Assembly: GCA_023415395.1 (NCBI GenBank)
Contig: JAEZKN010000366.1
Span: 1-6,539 of the forward strand
Origin: Actinomycetes bacterium
GTDB taxonomy: Bacteria; Actinomycetota; Actinomycetes; Propionibacteriales; Nocardioidaceae
DNA length: 6,539 nucleotides
Direction of reading: 5' to 3'
Each line of letters begins with the position of its first letter. Position 1 is the first letter of the stretch. Under the pieces are notes generated by a model. That model was not told the DNA's origin and did not search any database. It worked only from the letters and a program-made list of their open reading frames with translations. Position numbers and translations under genes: made by a program. Positions 6,125 through 6,539 of the stretch are shown here, in pieces.

Positions 6125-6140
6125 AGGCCTCGGCAGGCCT
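6125..6140. terminator. small hairpin between convergent genes, possible bidirectional terminator
   Basis: The 10-base sequence CGGCAGGCCT is tandemly duplicated at 6121-6130 and 6131-6140. Because AGGCCT is its own reverse complement, 6125-6130 and 6135-6140 form a 6-bp stem with a CGGC loop. It sits 15 bases after the secreted-protein stop and 31 bases beyond the stop of the opposing GroES-like gene, the right place to end both transcripts. There is no T run on either side. Confidence 0.4.
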
Positions 6141-6170
6141 CCTCGACGGTCGGGGTCGCGCGAGGGTCGG

Positions 6171-6494
6171 TCAGAGGTAGAGACCGGTGGAGCTGTCGCC
6201 GACCCGCTCGGCCGCGACGGCGTGGACGTCGCGCTCGCGCATGACGACGTAGACCTCGCCGGCGACCTCGACCTCGGCCTTGTCCTCGGCGTCGAAGAGC
6301 ACCTTGTCGCCGATCTCGACCGCCCGCACGTGCGGGCCGGCGGCAACGACGGTGGACCAGGCGAGGCGCCGGGCGCCCATCGCGGCGGTCGCGGGGATCA
6401 CGATGCCGCCGGAGGAGCGCCGCTCGCCGGCGTCCTGGTCGAGCTCGACGAGGACCCGGTCGTGCAGCATCTTGATCGGGGTCTTGCTGGTCAT
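6171..6494 (-). CDS. GroES-family (Cpn10) co-chaperonin-like protein with short roof loop
   Basis: The product is 107 residues. PIKMLHDRVLVELDQ (6-20) is the first GroES strand. The mobile-loop region AGERRSSGGIVIP keeps the hydrophobic IVI triplet (31-33) that docks on GroEL. VVAAGPHVRAVEIGDKVLFD (49-68) and EVYVVMRERDVHAV complete the beta-barrel. Compared with E. coli GroES, about nine residues are missing between VVAAG and IGD, where the roof hairpin of the dome lies, and there is a C-terminal extension of about 15 residues. It is therefore a divergent paralogue-type member and not obviously the main heat-shock GroES, and no groEL follows. The ATG at 6492-6494 is chosen because the upstream gene ends 14 bases before it, though the frame is open to the window edge. 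The ribosome site is weak, consistent with coupling to the upstream gene. Confidence 0.88.
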   Translation of the reverse strand: MTSKTPIKMLHDRVLVELDQDAGERRSSGGIVIPATAAMGARRLAWSTVVAAGPHVRAVEIGDKVLFDAEDKAEVEVAGEVYVVMRERDVHAVAAERVGDSSTGLYL

Positions 6495-6508
6495 CAGGCG
6501 CGGTCCGC

Positions 6509-6539
6509 TCAGCCGACGACCTTGCGGACCACCACGAAG
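6509..6539 (-). CDS. C-terminal end of an unidentified minus-strand gene
   Basis: Read on the minus strand, the last bases give FVVVRKVVG followed by TGA at 6511-6509. The hydrophobic stretch followed by Arg-Lys looks like the end of a membrane segment with a short basic tail. The stop is 14 bases before the GroES-like ATG, as in an operon. From memory, GroES-like genes in actinobacteria often follow a small DUF3618 membrane-anchored protein, which would fit, but nine residues cannot prove identity. Confidence 0.45.
   Translation of the reverse strand, partial: FVVVRKVVG

Noticed and set aside
4346..6244. Long alternative plus-strand frame over the secreted-protein gene
   Set aside because: It is an Arg/Pro-rich out-of-frame reading of the same region. 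The chosen frame has a signal peptide, matched internal repeats and a ribosome site.

Overview
The window comes from a high-GC actinobacterium. The bases are strongly GC-biased with GC-ending codons, there are long open frames antisense to real genes, and a start and stop codon overlap as GTGA. The gene types point in the same direction: a degenerate-receiver LuxR regulator, a YihY/BrkB membrane protein, an FAD-Rieske fusion and a secreted Pro/Thr-linker protein. A Nocardioidaceae-like genome (Nocardioides or a relative) is my best guess from protein style, not a proof. I see no transposase, integrase, CRISPR array, rRNA or origin.

Layout, left to right. (1) The C-terminal 347 codons of a PYROXD2/phytoene-desaturase-like FAD oxidoreductase, plus strand, with the 5' end outside the window. 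(2) A tRNA-Lys(CUU) gene with encoded CCA, followed 4 bases later by a perfect 14-bp hairpin with a tetraloop, probably its terminator. (3) A non-coding stretch with three 14-base direct repeat units and overlapping short palindromes, leading to a 192-residue LuxR/NarL-type regulator whose receiver domain lacks most of the phosphorylation residues. (4) A YihY/BrkB-family inner-membrane protein whose stop overlaps the GTG start of a DadA-type FAD oxidoreductase ending in a Rieske [2Fe-2S] centre. These two genes are almost certainly translationally coupled. (5) A 170-base intergenic region with four helically phased CTCAAGG-like repeats, then a 489-residue exported protein. It has a signal peptide, an N-terminal domain, a TPTEP linker, two 96-residue Trp-rich repeats with paired cysteines, and a C-terminal beta-rich domain. 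(6) On the minus strand, converging on it, a short-roofed GroES-like co-chaperonin, and just upstream of that the last nine codons of another minus-strand gene.

How they may work together: only the BrkB and FAD-Rieske pair has strong evidence of co-expression. The LuxR regulator lies 81 bases upstream of brkB on the same strand and could belong to the same unit or control a neighbour, but no site proves this. The secreted protein appears to have its own regulated promoter. The GroES-like gene probably sits in a minus-strand operon that runs in from beyond the right edge.

The points most worth attention are the Trp-rich repeat module of the secreted protein, the phased repeats in front of it, the apparently shortened Rieske domain, and the shortened roof loop of the GroES-like protein.
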